A DNA stretch of 64,000 nucleotides from Selenomonas sp. oral taxon 920. Lineage in GTDB: Bacteria; Bacillota; Negativicutes; Selenomonadales; Selenomonadaceae. This document shows positions 46,152 to 55,141 of this stretch, in pieces. The translations under genes and the position numbers were made by a program. The DNA lies in NCBI RefSeq assembly GCF_001717585.1, contig NZ_CP017042.1, positions 1,642,501-1,706,500 on the forward strand, in the 5' to 3' direction. Within the stretch, counting starts at the first letter, position 1; each line of letters opens with the position of its first letter. Under the pieces are notes generated by a model. The model was not told the origin of the DNA. It ran no database searches and saw only the letters and a list, made by a program, of their open reading frames with translations.

Positions 46152-46616
46152 TTACTCCTTCCCGCGGCGCGCACGAAGCGTTTCCAATTCCTCAATAAAA
46201 TTCGTAATATCATCGAATTTTCGATAGACGGAGGCAAAGCGGATGTACGCGACCTCATCGAAATCCTTCAGCCGCTCCATGACGATCTCACCGATCTTCT
46301 CGGACGGCACCTCCGGCTCCGTGCGGTTGCGGATATCGCGCTCGATCTCCGCGACGAAATTCGTGATCTGCTCCATCGAGATGTCACGTTTGTCACAGGA
46401 GCGGATGATCCCCGTAAGGAGCTTGTCACGGCTAAACGGCTCGCGGCGATTATCTCTTTTCACCACCATCAGCGGCAGCTTCTCTACCACCTCATAGGTT
46501 GTGAAACGCCGCCCACATTCCGCGCACTCACGGCGGCGACGGATCGTCGTTCCATCGTCCGCGGCTCTCGAGTCAATCACCCGACTGTCCGGCTTTTTGC
46601 AAAAAGGACATTTCAT
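46152..46616 (-). CDS. nrdR: NrdR, repressor of ribonucleotide reductase genes
   Basis: This 154-residue regulator has a zinc ribbon with CPFCKKPDSRVIDSR at the start and CAECGRRFTTYE near 31, followed by the ATP-cone domain (VVKRDNRREPFSRDKLLTGI). It represses nrd genes when dATP is high. I chose ATG 46616 because AGGAAGG lies 9 bases upstream and MKCPFC is the family start; ATG 46625 is possible. No nrd genes are in view. Confidence 0.96.
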   Translation of the reverse strand: MKCPFCKKPDSRVIDSRAADDGTTIRRRRECAECGRRFTTYEVVEKLPLMVVKRDNRREPFSRDKLLTGIIRSCDKRDISMEQITNFVAEIERDIRNRTEPEVPSEKIGEIVMERLKDFDEVAYIRFASVYRKFDDITNFIEELETLRARRGKE

Positions 46617-46645
46617 CGTACTCATCCTTCCTCATGCGCCGTGAT

Positions 46646-47545
46646 TCACTGCGTATTCGCAGCCCCCTTTGCCGGCTTTGCAGGCTTGTCGCTGCCTGCC
46701 GTGCTCTTCTCCGCATGTGCAGACGCTTCCGTCGGCAGTGTATCCTTCAGGTCCTTTGTTGTCTTGGTAAAGCGGCGCTCAACAACTTCCCCATTGTCGC
46801 CGAACTTGCCAAGCTTCTTCCCGTTGAATGTCACATCCAGTGCACCCGCATTGCCCGCGCGAACGACGACGGATTCCTTGCCCTGCCAGGTTTCCGTCTT
46901 GCCCCTTTCGATGATTCCCTCAAAGACGCTCTTGCCGTCGACGCTGACCTCTGTCCAGCAGCGCTCCGCGAGTGTCACGCTCACGCGCACCCCGTCGACA
47001 TTCGCAGCTGCACGCGTCGCATCGGATGCATCTGCCTCTGCGGCTGCCGATGCCGGAGCAGGCTGCTCCGTCTTGACCGGCGGGGGCGCCGCCGTCTCCC
47101 GCGCAGGCGAATTGATCGCGGAGAGCACAGCCGCGCCTCCGCCTACAAGTGCAGCAAGGACGATGATGCCTACCGCAAGTTTGCCAAAGATCCCCGCATA
47201 GGACGCGCTCGAACTGCCAATGGAGATCTTCGAGAGCGACTCATCACCGACATTGCTCAGCGATATACGGCGCGTCGGTGCCGGTGTCTCCAGCTCCGGC
47301 GCGGAGGGCGCCGATACGCTCCCATTTTCCTCGGCAAACTGCTGCACTAGGTTCTCCGCATTCAGCCCCAAAAACTTCGCATAGTTGCGCACAAAGCCCT
47401 TTGCATAGACCATTCCCGGCAGCTCAGCAACATTGCCCCGTTCGATATGCTCAATATAGAGTCCACGAATGCTCGTCCCCTTCTCCACATTGGCAATCGT
47501 CAGCCCTTGTTTCTCGCGCTCTCTTCGCAAGATGTCCCCTACCAT
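46646..47545 (-). CDS. rodZ: RodZ-like helix-turn-helix membrane protein
   Basis: This 299-residue bitopic protein has a cytoplasmic HTH domain (residues 1-70, LRREREKQGLTIANVEKGTSI), a linker, a membrane segment at about 121-143, a Pro/Ala linker and a periplasmic RodZ/DUF4115 domain (about 185-255). A Lys/Ala-rich tail follows. RodZ links MreB to the elongation machinery. GGGAGG precedes the ATG. It has its own promoter. Confidence 0.9.
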   Translation of the reverse strand: MVGDILRREREKQGLTIANVEKGTSIRGLYIEHIERGNVAELPGMVYAKGFVRNYAKFLGLNAENLVQQFAEENGSVSAPSAPELETPAPTRRISLSNVGDESLSKISIGSSSASYAGIFGKLAVGIIVLAALVGGGAAVLSAINSPARETAAPPPVKTEQPAPASAAAEADASDATRAAANVDGVRVSVTLAERCWTEVSVDGKSVFEGIIERGKTETWQGKESVVVRAGNAGALDVTFNGKKLGKFGDNGEVVERRFTKTTKDLKDTLPTEASAHAEKSTAGSDKPAKPAKGAANTQ

Positions 47546-47591
47546 GAGACTCCCTCCCTGACTTTTGTCACTTCCAGACTACATTGTTCTA

Positions 47592-47620
47592 ATTATACAT
47601 GAAGTTTCCTGCAAAGACAA
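47592..47620 (-). promoter_or_regulatory. Promoter of rodZ and following genes
   Basis: TTGTCT and TATAAT are separated by 17 bases, right after the nifS stop. No terminator separates nifS from this promoter. Confidence 0.7.
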
Positions 47621-47626
47621 ATACTT

Positions 47627-48769
47627 TCAGCATTGCCCCGCAATGGCCAAGATGGTCTCGGCAAACGCAAGAACCTCCGAACGTTCCGTAAAGCGTCCGA
47701 GACTCACACGGACGGCGCATTTTGCCTCTTCGGGCGAAAGTCCCATCGCGGTGAGGACGTGGGACGGGTGTGCAGCACCCGCACTGCATGCACTGCCCGC
47801 CGATACGGCGAAGCCCGCGAGATCGAGACGGATAAGAAGTACGTCCTGCGTCCTGCCGCGTATGCTGAAGTTAAGGATTCCCGCGAGACGCTTGTCCTGC
47901 GCACCGTGAAAGGCAATGCCGTCCACCGCCGCGAGTTTTGCACGCAGCAGCTGCGTATATGCACGCATACGCTCGTCTTCTGCGTCCATCTCCGCGCGTG
48001 CAATCTCGGCTGCACGCCCGCATCCGACAATCGCCGCCGTATTCTCCGTGCCCGCGCGGCTGTCGCGTTCCTGTGCGCCGCCATGGAGGAACGGCGTGCA
48101 TTTCGTTCCGCGCCGCAGATAGAGTACGCCGATGCCCTTGGGGCCGCAGAATTTATGTGCCGAGAAGGACAGTGCGTCGACATGCAGGACATTGACGTCG
48201 AGCGGGATATGTCCAGCCGCCTGCACGGCATCCGTATGAAGCGGAATCCCCCGCGCACGGATGCGCGTGCCGATCTCCGCGACCGGCTGTATGGTACCGA
48301 CCTCGTTGTTCGCCGTCATGATACTGACGAGTGCCGTGTCTGCACGCAGTGCCGCCTCCACGGCGCGGGGCTCGACGCATCCATCCCGATCAACGGGAAC
48401 CTCAGTTACCGCGAAGCCCCGATGCTCCAGCGCACGGCACGTCTCGCGCACAGCTGCGTGCTCCACAGAGGAGATCACAATGTGTGCGCCGCAGCCCGCC
48501 GCCCTGCGTTCCTCCGCAATCCCGCACAGCGCCCAATTGTCGCTCTCTGTACCTCCGCTCGTAAAGTAAATCTCTTCCGGCAGCGCCCCAATCAGTGCTG
48601 CTGCCTGTTCCCGCGCGCGTGCAATCGCATGGCGTGCCGCCTGTCCGAAAGAGTGCAGGCTCGACGGATTGCCGTAGATCTCCGTCAAATACGGCTGCAT
48701 TGTCTCTAGAACACGCGGATCGATCGGGGTTGTCGCCGCGTAGTCGAAATAGATGGGGGCAGGCTTCAT
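47627..48769 (-). CDS. Cysteine desulfurase (NifS/IscS family)
   Basis: This 380-residue PLP enzyme donates sulfur from cysteine for Fe-S clusters or thiolated tRNA. FDYAATTPIDP near the start, SGGTESDNWALCG near 71, the PLP lysine in FSAHKFCGPKGIGVLY near 197 and the active-site cysteine in SAGSACSAGAAHPS near 325 are present. ATG 48769 overlaps the iscR stop in ATGA and has GGGGTG upstream; a GTG three codons earlier is less likely. No iscU follows, so a separate scaffold gene must be elsewhere. Confidence 0.94.
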   Translation of the reverse strand: MKPAPIYFDYAATTPIDPRVLETMQPYLTEIYGNPSSLHSFGQAARHAIARAREQAAALIGALPEEIYFTSGGTESDNWALCGIAEERRAAGCGAHIVISSVEHAAVRETCRALEHRGFAVTEVPVDRDGCVEPRAVEAALRADTALVSIMTANNEVGTIQPVAEIGTRIRARGIPLHTDAVQAAGHIPLDVNVLHVDALSFSAHKFCGPKGIGVLYLRRGTKCTPFLHGGAQERDSRAGTENTAAIVGCGRAAEIARAEMDAEDERMRAYTQLLRAKLAAVDGIAFHGAQDKRLAGILNFSIRGRTQDVLLIRLDLAGFAVSAGSACSAGAAHPSHVLTAMGLSPEEAKCAVRVSLGRFTERSEVLAFAETILAIAGQC

Positions 48770-49209
48770 TGGTTGCACCCCATGCGATTTTGATTGCGCT
48801 GCATGAGATCGGCGAGTGAAATATTGTTCAAGACGGAGTTGATGCTGTCGCGGACTTCCTCCCAGATGCGGCGCGTCACGCAGCTGCCCGCACGCACACA
48901 GCTCTGATCGACCGCCTCCGCACTTGTCAGCAGACAGTCTACGAGTGCGATCGGGCCCTCCACAGCCGTGATGATGCGCCCGATCGTCACTTCTTCCGGC
49001 GGCAGTGCGAGTGTATAGCCTCCCTGTGCCCCGCGAACACTCTCCACGAGCCCCGCGCGCCGCAGCGGTGCCATCAGCTGCTCCAAGTAGTTCTCCGAGA
49101 TTCCCTGCGTCTTTGCAATCGTCTTGAGAGGCACAACCCCCTCCCCGTAGTGCAGGGCAAGCTCATAGAGCGCTGTCACACTGTAGCGCCCCTTCGTTGA
49201 AAGTTTCAT
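48766..49209 (-). CDS. iscR: Rrf2-family regulator, IscR-like
   Basis: This 147-residue winged-helix regulator begins KLSTKGRYSVTALYELA. GISENYLEQLMAPLRRAGLVESVRGAQGGY is the DNA-binding wing. Three cysteines near residues 92-108 (DCLL, SCVRAGSC) match the [2Fe-2S] ligands of IscR. It probably senses Fe-S status and regulates itself and the desulfurase coupled to it. ATG 49209 follows GGGAGA. Confidence 0.92.
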   Translation of the reverse strand: MKLSTKGRYSVTALYELALHYGEGVVPLKTIAKTQGISENYLEQLMAPLRRAGLVESVRGAQGGYTLALPPEEVTIGRIITAVEGPIALVDCLLTSAEAVDQSCVRAGSCVTRRIWEEVRDSINSVLNNISLADLMQRNQNRMGCNQ

Positions 49210-49230
49210 AACATCTCCCAAACGGATGCA

Positions 49231-49250
49231 GGAATCCTAGTTTGTATCAA
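49231..49250 (-). promoter_or_regulatory. Candidate IscR operator in the iscR leader
   Basis: The minus strand reads TTGATACAAACTAGGATTCC between the predicted start site and the iscR gene. ACTAGGATT-like sequences occur in operators of this regulator type in other Firmicutes. This is a motif guess, not an alignment. Confidence 0.4.
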
Positions 49251-49259
49251 TACATCGTC

Positions 49260-49288
49260 ATTATAAATGAGATTCGTTTTCCTGTCAA
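49260..49288 (-). promoter_or_regulatory. Consensus promoter of iscR
   Basis: TTGACA and TATAAT, both perfect, with 17 bases between. The -35 overlaps the last codons and stop of dut. Confidence 0.82.
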
Positions 49289-49740
49289 AGATTCCCCGTC
49301 GAGCCGAATCCGCCCGCACGCGCAGCACCGCGTCCTGCGGCATCACCGTCCACCGTGAGATAACTCGTAAAGATCCCCTGCGCAATGCATTCACCCGCCT
49401 CAATGAACACCGTCTCCTTGCCGTAATTGTAGAGCGGGATGTAGATATGCCCCTCATTCTCCGCGTTTCCGTAGTAATCCGCATCGATCACGCCCACGCT
49501 GTTCATCAGCATGAGGCGCTTCTTGAGCGCCGTACTCGAGCGGATGTAGATGAGCAGCACCTCGTCTGGCTGCATATATGCCTTGACTCCCGTCGGGACA
49601 AGAGCACATTCTCCCGACGGGATCGCGACCGTCTCCGCCGCCGCGAAGTCATAACCTGTGCTCGCCCCCGTCTTACGCTGCGGCAGATGGATCCCAGAGT
49701 TCTCGTAGACCGAAACAATTTCAAATCCGCGTGTCTTCAT
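49285..49740 (-). CDS. dut: dUTP diphosphatase
   Basis: This trimeric enzyme hydrolyses dUTP to dUMP. The 151 residues show the five family motifs: GASTGYDFAAAE near 25, YIRSSTALKKR near 64, VGVIDADYYGN near 83, IEAGECIAQGIF near 113 and the C-terminal RGAARAGGFGSTG that closes over the substrate. GAGGAG precedes the ATG. A terminator lies just upstream, so expression may depend on read-through from hfq. Confidence 0.95.
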   Translation of the reverse strand: MKTRGFEIVSVYENSGIHLPQRKTGASTGYDFAAAETVAIPSGECALVPTGVKAYMQPDEVLLIYIRSSTALKKRLMLMNSVGVIDADYYGNAENEGHIYIPLYNYGKETVFIEAGECIAQGIFTSYLTVDGDAAGRGAARAGGFGSTGNL

Positions 49741-49754
49741 ATCTTCTCCTCAAA

Positions 49755-49790
49755 CAAAAAGCCGCTGCGCCGAATGCGGTGCAGCAGCTT
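49755..49790 (-). terminator. Terminator after hfq
   Basis: A 10-base stem with one G-T pair (49759-49768 with 49781-49790) and 12-base loop are followed by a T-run. Confidence 0.8.
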
Positions 49791-49806
49791 TCCTATGTCC
49801 GCACGT

Positions 49807-50040
49807 TCAGGGCTCTTCAACCATTGTCTTGACCGGCTGCGCCGGGGTAATCGTAGAGATTGCATGCTTGTAAATCATCTGCTGTTTCCCCATTACATCC
49901 GCCATGACGACGAAATTGTCAAAACCGCGTACCGTTCCCTTGATCTGGAAACCATTCACGAGATGGATCGTCACAGGAATCCCGTCTTTGCGCACCTGAT
50001 TGAGAAAATTGTCCTGCAAGTTGATGATTTTTGCCGTCAC
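49807..50040 (-). CDS. hfq: RNA chaperone Hfq
   Basis: This 77-residue Sm-like protein mediates pairing of small RNAs with mRNAs. [24 protein letters not shown] is the Sm1 motif and YKHAISTI the Sm2 motif. The start is a GTG at 50040 with AAGGAG upstream; it overlaps the miaA stop as GTGA. The miaA-hfq order is common across bacteria. Confidence 0.96.
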   Translation of the reverse strand: MTAKIINLQDNFLNQVRKDGIPVTIHLVNGFQIKGTVRGFDNFVVMADVMGKQQMIYKHAISTITPAQPVKTMVEEP

Positions 50041-51005
50041 GCCTGAGCGCTCCTTTCTCGTTCTTCCCTCCATGCACGCACATCTGCAAGGATCGCGTGC
50101 AGGAGCTCCGTCTCCGACTGTGCATCTGCATCGTACCAGTGAATATAGGGCATCCGGCGATACCATGTGAGCTGCCGCTTTGCGAAATGCCGCGTCGCCG
50201 TCTGAATAGCGAAAATTGCCTCCGCAAGGCTCATCTCACCCGCAAGATATGCCGCTGTCTCCTTGTAGCCGATGCCCTTCATCGCGGGTGCATCGCGCCC
50301 GATGCCGCGCGCGAGCAATCCTGCAACCTCATCTGCAAGCCCCGCTGCGAACATTGTCTCCACACGCAGGTTGATGCGCTCGTAGAGATGCGGACGCGCT
50401 CGATGCAGCCCAATGACAAAGGCGTCGTAGGGCTGCGTCCCGTTCATCAGCGCACTCTCCTGTGAGATGCGTTCGTCTCCATAGCGCACAACCTCGATCG
50501 CACGGATCACACGCCTGAGATTGTTGATGTGCAGGCGCTTTGCTGCCTCGGGATCATGATGCGCGAGGAAGGAATGCACGCGCGCATTCCCGCGCCGCGC
50601 AGCAACGCCCTCCATCGCACGGCGAAAAAGTCCCTGCTCCTGCGTCTCGTTGAAAGCATACCCCTCTACGAGAGCCTTGATGTAGAGCCCCGTCCCGCCG
50701 ACGATAAACGGCAGACGATCCGTGCTTTCATGTTCACGCACAAGGGCAGCGACGCGTGCAGCAAACTCCGTGACGGAGAACGGCTCATCCGCATCCAATA
50801 TGTCCACGAGATGATGCGTGACACGCGCCCGCTCCTCTGCGGTCGGTTTCGCACTGCCGATGTCGAAGCCGCGATAGATGCACATGGAGTCGCCCGAGAC
50901 GATATCCGTCCCGAGCACCTCCGCAAGATGAAGGGAAAGCGCCGTCTTCCCCACTGCCGTTGGTCCGACAAGGACGAGCAGCGGACTCTTTGCATGCACG
51001 GTCAA
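50037..51005 (-). CDS. miaA: tRNA dimethylallyltransferase
   Basis: MiaA adds a dimethylallyl group to A37 of tRNAs reading UNN codons, such as the tRNA-Ser here. The 322-residue protein has the P-loop [10 protein letters not shown] near residue 13, [17 protein letters not shown] near 38, [15 protein letters not shown] near 64 and [10 protein letters not shown] near 280. The TTG start at 51005 overlaps the upstream stop as TTGA; a GTG two codons later is an alternative. Confidence 0.95.
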   Translation of the reverse strand: MTVHAKSPLLVLVGPTAVGKTALSLHLAEVLGTDIVSGDSMCIYRGFDIGSAKPTAEERARVTHHLVDILDADEPFSVTEFAARVAALVREHESTDRLPFIVGGTGLYIKALVEGYAFNETQEQGLFRRAMEGVAARRGNARVHSFLAHHDPEAAKRLHINNLRRVIRAIEVVRYGDERISQESALMNGTQPYDAFVIGLHRARPHLYERINLRVETMFAAGLADEVAGLLARGIGRDAPAMKGIGYKETAAYLAGEMSLAEAIFAIQTATRHFAKRQLTWYRRMPYIHWYDADAQSETELLHAILADVRAWREERERSAQA

Positions 51006-51679
51006 AGTTCGATGGTTTCACCGGGTGCAACGACGTTTACCTTTGCGCGCGTCATTGCCTCCGTAACTTCCTTGTAGTGGTTTACTTCCTGCGCGATGAC
51101 CGGCCACGTATCGTAGTGGATCGGGATGACATGACCTGCATTGAGCCACTGCGCCGCCTGCGCCGCATCCTCGAGACCCATCGTATAGTTGTCACCGATG
51201 GGGAGCACCGCATAGTCGATTACATCCTTGCGCCCGATCAGCTGCATATCGCTGAAGAGTGCCGTGTCGCCGGAGTAGTAGACGACCTTGCCGCCGATGT
51301 AGACGACAAATCCGCACGCTATACCGCCCGCAACACCTGCACTGTGCTGTGCAAATGTCATGCGCACCTTACCGAACGGCAGACTGAGAGAGCCGCCGAT
51401 GTTCATCGGATGCGACCGGATCTCTCCGCGTGCCTGCCCCTCGCAGGCAGAGATCACCTCAGGAATCGCAACAATCGCCGCTCCCGTACGCACCGCAATC
51501 GCGGGCGCGTCGCCGAGATGATCCCCGTGCGCGTGTGTGAGCAGGATGAAGTCACAGTCGACCTCGTTCGCCGCGATGCTCGACATCGGATTTCCCGTCA
51601 GAAATGGATCCACGAGCACCTTGTGCGTCCCGTCATCAAGCAAAAAAGCCGCATGACCATAGTAGCTGAATTTTACCAT
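51002..51679 (-). CDS. Metallo-beta-lactamase fold hydrolase (UPF0173 type)
   Basis: This 225-residue protein has the metal motif THAHGDHLGDA near residue 46 and further histidines (GGSLSLPFGK region, HYDTWP near 200). It belongs to the UPF0173 metal-dependent hydrolase family of unknown substrate. ATG 51679 follows AGGAGA. It heads the miaA-hfq operon. Confidence 0.88.
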   Translation of the reverse strand: MVKFSYYGHAAFLLDDGTHKVLVDPFLTGNPMSSIAANEVDCDFILLTHAHGDHLGDAPAIAVRTGAAIVAIPEVISACEGQARGEIRSHPMNIGGSLSLPFGKVRMTFAQHSAGVAGGIACGFVVYIGGKVVYYSGDTALFSDMQLIGRKDVIDYAVLPIGDNYTMGLEDAAQAAQWLNAGHVIPIHYDTWPVIAQEVNHYKEVTEAMTRAKVNVVAPGETIEL

Positions 51680-51717
51680 TGCGACCACTCTCCTATTTCA
51701 CAGATATTATTATTGTT

Positions 51718-51745
51718 ATTATACGATATGTCAAAACAATGTCAA
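51718..51745 (-). promoter_or_regulatory. Promoter of the MBL hydrolase-miaA-hfq operon
   Basis: TTGACA and TATAAT with a 16-base spacer, immediately after the ileS terminator. Confidence 0.75.
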
Positions 51746-51748
51746 TAG

Positions 51749-51792
51749 AAAAGCCGCCTCATTCGGGCAGTCCCCGAACGAAGCGGCTTTTT
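51749..51792 (-). terminator. Terminator of ileS
   Basis: A 9-base outer stem (AAAAGCCGC with its complement) and an inner TTCGGG/CCCGAA stem are separated by a small internal loop. A short T-rich end lies on the minus strand. Confidence 0.72.
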
Positions 51793-51801
51793 CAACCAAA
51801 T

Positions 51802-54800
51802 TTATTTAATGCCGATCGTCAGCTTTTCGCCGTTGATGTTCCACTCTTTGCTTGTACCGGCAGGTGCATTGTAGGACACGGCGTCGGCGAGCGTGATCTC
51901 GCGGATAAACGACTCGTTCTTTGCGGCAATCTGTGTCAGTTTGTCGTTGCCGGAAAGATCAAGTGCGATATGATCCGTCACCTCGAGCCCGCACTCCTTG
52001 CGCATCGTCTGCACCTTGCTGATGATCTCGCGGACGAACCCCTCCTCGAGGAGTTCCGGCGTGAGCGTGGTCTCGAGTGCAACGGTCACGCCGCCATAAC
52101 TCTGGCAGTTGTAGCCTTCCTGCTGGGAGACCGTAACCTCGACATCCTCGGATGTGACGGTGACATCGCCGTCCGCAAGGTGAAGCGTATAGCTGCCGTC
52201 ACCCGCAAGCGCGTCCTTCACTGCCGCACCGTCGCTCTCCTCGAGCGCCTTCTTGACCGCACCCATGCGCTTGCCGACCTTGGGACCGAGCGCATGGAAG
52301 TTCGGCTTCACATGATATGCGAGGAAGTCCGACATATCGTCGCGGAACGCGACCGCCTTGACGTTAAGCTCATCTTCAATAATCTCAACGAAGAATGCCG
52401 GCAGCGCGTGCTCCGCCTTGACAAACATATTTGCAACCGGCTGACGATTCTTGATGTTCGCCGCGTTGCGCGCCGCACGCCCGAGCGTCACGACCTCAAG
52501 GACGATCTCCATGTTCTCCTCAAGCGCGGGATCAATCAACGCCTCGTCCACCGTTGGGAAATCCACAAGGTGCACGGAGATCGGCGCAGTCTTGTCCACC
52601 GAGCAGACGAGGTTGCGGTAGATGCTCTCTGTGATGAACGGCACCATCGGTGCCGCCGCCTTTACCGTCGTCACAAGCGCGGTATAGAGCGTGAGGTAGG
52701 CATCCACCTTGTCTGCTTCCATCCCCTTCGCCCAGAAGCGGCTGCGGCTGCGGCGCACATACCAGTTGGACAGCTCCTCGACGAAGGACTGTACCGCCTT
52801 TGCCGCCTCAGTCACACGATAGTTTGCAAGGCAGTCGTCCACCGTACGCACCATTGTATTCAAACGTGAGAACACCCAGCGATCCATGACCGAGAGGCGG
52901 CTGTAGTCGAGCGTGTGCGCCGTCGGGTCGAACTCGTCGATATTCGCGTAGAGGACATAGAACGCGTATGTGTTCCAGAGCGTCCCCATGAACTTGCGCG
53001 CGCCCTCCTGCACCGCATCGTCGAAGAAGCGGTTCGGCAGCCACGGCGCACTGTTCTCGTAGAAGTACCAGCGGATCGCATCCGCCCCGTGACGGCGCAG
53101 TGCGTCCATCGGCTCGACCGCATTGCCCTTCGACTTGCTCATCTTCTGCCCGTTCTCGTCCTGCACATGACCGAGGACAATGACGTTCTTGTACGGGCTC
53201 TTGTCAAAGAGCAGCGTCGAAATCGCAATCAGTGAGTAGAACCAACCGCGCGTCTGATCGACTGCCTCAGAGATGAAATCTGCGGGGAAGTATTTCTCAA
53301 AGATCTCCTTATTCTCAAACGGATAGTGCCACTGCGCAAACGGCATCGCACCGGAATCGAACCAGCAGTCGATCACCTCGGGCACACGGTGCATCTCAGC
53401 ACCGCACTGCTCACACGGGAACGTGATCGCGTCGATATACGGACGGTGCAGCTCGATATCGGCGGGGCAGTTTGGCTGGAGCTCGCGCAGCTCCGCAATC
53501 GAACCGACGGAGTGCTCGTGCCCGCAGGAGCATTTCCAGATGTTGAGGGGCGTACCCCAGTAGCGGTCGCGGCTGATTCCCCAATCCTGCACATGTTCGA
53601 TCCAGTTGCCGAAACGCCCGTCACCGATGGTCTTCGGAATCCAGTTGACCGTATTGTTGTTCGCAACAAGTGCGTCGCGCACCGCCGTCATGCGGATGAA
53701 CCACGAGGCACGTGCATAGTAGATCAGCGGCGTGTCGCACCGCCAGCAATGCGGATAGCTGTGCGTAAACTCGGGTGCCTTGAACAGCTTGCCGCTCTTT
53801 TCGAGATCCGCAAGGATCAGGGGGTCGGCATCCTTGACAAAGACGCCCGGCCAATTCGTCTCCTCCGTCATCTCGCCCTTGTCGTTGACGAACTGAACAA
53901 ACGGCATGCCGTACTTGCGGCAGACACGGTTATCGTCCTCACCAAAGGCAGGCGCGATGTGAACGATGCCCGTGCCGTCCTCGGTCGTGACATAGTCATC
54001 GCAGGTGACAAAGAATGCCTTATCCTGCACATCCTTGTCCGCAAATGGATAGAGCGGCTCATACTTGCGGTGCTCAAGATCGCTGCCCTTCATCGTCGCG
54101 AGAATCTCGCGGTCGCCCCACGAGTCCGCGAATACGCTGTCCATCAGAGCTTCGGCGAGATAGTAGACCTTGCCATAGACGCGCACCTTCACATAGGTCA
54201 CGTTCGGGTTCACACAGAGGCCGAGGTTCGACGGGAGCGTCCACGGTGTCGTCGTCCACGCGAGGAAGTAGGCATCCTCGTCCGCTGCCTTGAAACGCAC
54301 GACTGCCGAGCGCTCCGTCACGTCCTTATAGCCCTGTGCCACCTCATGCGAGGAGAGCGGCGTACCGCAGCGCGGGCAGTACGGAACAATCTTGTGCCCC
54401 TGATAGAGCAGCCCCTTCTTCCAGATCTCCTTCAGCGCCCACCACTCGGACTCGATAAAGTTATTCTCGTACGTGATGTAGGGATGCTCCATATCCGCCC
54501 AGAACCCAACGACATCGGAGAACTCCTCCCACATCGCCTTGTACTTCCAGACGGACTCGCGGCATTTCTTAATGAACGGCTCGATGCCGTAGTCCTCGAT
54601 CTGCTCCTTGCCGTTGATACCGATCGCCTTCTCGACCTCAAGCTCCACGGGCAGACCGTGCGTGTCCCAGCCCGCCTTGCGGAGCACCTTGCGCCCCTTC
54701 ATCGACTGGTAGCGCGGCAGCATATCCTTGATGACGCGCGTCAGGACGTGACCGATGTGCGGACGACCGTTCGCCGTCGGCGGGCCGTCGTAGAACGTGA

Positions 54801-54921
54801 ACGTCTCGCAGCCCTCACGCTGATCCACCGCCTGCTGTGCAATATGATTCTCGCGCCAAAAATCCGCAACGGCTTTCTCGCGCGCGGCAAAATTCAGATT
54901 GGTATCTACTTTCTCGTACAA
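51802..54921 (-). CDS. ileS: Isoleucyl-tRNA synthetase
   Basis: This 1039-residue class I synthetase has the HIGH motif at residues 55-58 and KMSKS near 592, with the large editing insertion between them (WTTTPWTLPSNLG near 230). Its length, the YDGPPTANGRPHIGH start and the C-terminal region without a zinc-finger cysteine set suggest the eukaryote-like IleRS type 2, which is often mupirocin-resistant. The start is TTG 54921 with GGGAGGGG upstream. The leader is about 25 bases, so there is no T-box. Confidence 0.95.
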   Translation of the reverse strand: MYEKVDTNLNFAAREKAVADFWRENHIAQQAVDQREGCETFTFYDGPPTANGRPHIGHVLTRVIKDMLPRYQSMKGRKVLRKAGWDTHGLPVELEVEKAIGINGKEQIEDYGIEPFIKKCRESVWKYKAMWEEFSDVVGFWADMEHPYITYENNFIESEWWALKEIWKKGLLYQGHKIVPYCPRCGTPLSSHEVAQGYKDVTERSAVVRFKAADEDAYFLAWTTTPWTLPSNLGLCVNPNVTYVKVRVYGKVYYLAEALMDSVFADSWGDREILATMKGSDLEHRKYEPLYPFADKDVQDKAFFVTCDDYVTTEDGTGIVHIAPAFGEDDNRVCRKYGMPFVQFVNDKGEMTEETNWPGVFVKDADPLILADLEKSGKLFKAPEFTHSYPHCWRCDTPLIYYARASWFIRMTAVRDALVANNNTVNWIPKTIGDGRFGNWIEHVQDWGISRDRYWGTPLNIWKCSCGHEHSVGSIAELRELQPNCPADIELHRPYIDAITFPCEQCGAEMHRVPEVIDCWFDSGAMPFAQWHYPFENKEIFEKYFPADFISEAVDQTRGWFYSLIAISTLLFDKSPYKNVIVLGHVQDENGQKMSKSKGNAVEPMDALRRHGADAIRWYFYENSAPWLPNRFFDDAVQEGARKFMGTLWNTYAFYVLYANIDEFDPTAHTLDYSRLSVMDRWVFSRLNTMVRTVDDCLANYRVTEAAKAVQSFVEELSNWYVRRSRSRFWAKGMEADKVDAYLTLYTALVTTVKAAAPMVPFITESIYRNLVCSVDKTAPISVHLVDFPTVDEALIDPALEENMEIVLEVVTLGRAARNAANIKNRQPVANMFVKAEHALPAFFVEIIEDELNVKAVAFRDDMSDFLAYHVKPNFHALGPKVGKRMGAVKKALEESDGAAVKDALAGDGSYTLHLADGDVTVTSEDVEVTVSQQEGYNCQSYGGVTVALETTLTPELLEEGFVREIISKVQTMRKECGLEVTDHIALDLSGNDKLTQIAAKNESFIREITLADAVSYNAPAGTSKEWNINGEKLTIGIK

Positions 54922-54950
54922 AGAAACCCCTCCCGTAGCGTAGTCACGTC

Positions 54951-54979
54951 ATTCTAGCACACGGGAGGGGATTTTTCAA
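54951..54979 (-). promoter_or_regulatory. Promoter of ileS
   Basis: TTGAAA and TAGAAT with a 17-base spacer, the same hexamers as the fbp promoter. The spacer contains half of a 10-base inverted repeat whose other half overlaps the ribosome binding site. Confidence 0.75.
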
Positions 54980-55009
54980 GGAACAGGCGGCATCTGCCCA
55001 AGATTTCTC

Positions 55010-55038
55010 TTGCACCTTTATGCAAAGAGTGCTATAAC
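55010..55038 (+). promoter_or_regulatory. Promoter of the phytase-like gene
   Basis: TTGCAC and TATAAC are separated by 17 bases with TGC before the -10. The leader is about 95 bases. Confidence 0.65.
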
Positions 55039-55141
55039 CAACGATGAATATAGAAAGCACAGATAAAATCCACGCCAATTCGAGCAAAGGTTTTATCAGC
55101 GATTCCGAAAGGATCGTCGATTTACACAGCAGAGGGATATC

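Noticed and set aside
44265-47201. A 978-codon open frame on the plus strand
   Set aside because: It lies antisense to pgeF, the radical SAM gene, nrdR and rodZ, all of which have clear motifs and ribosome binding sites. Its composition is typical of mirror frames in GC-rich DNA.
53326-54957. A 543-codon plus-strand open frame
   Set aside because: It is the mirror of ileS and carries no motif or ribosome binding site.
54922-55141. A T-box leader for ileS
   Set aside because: The predicted start site is about 25 bases before the gene and no T-box core sequence was found.
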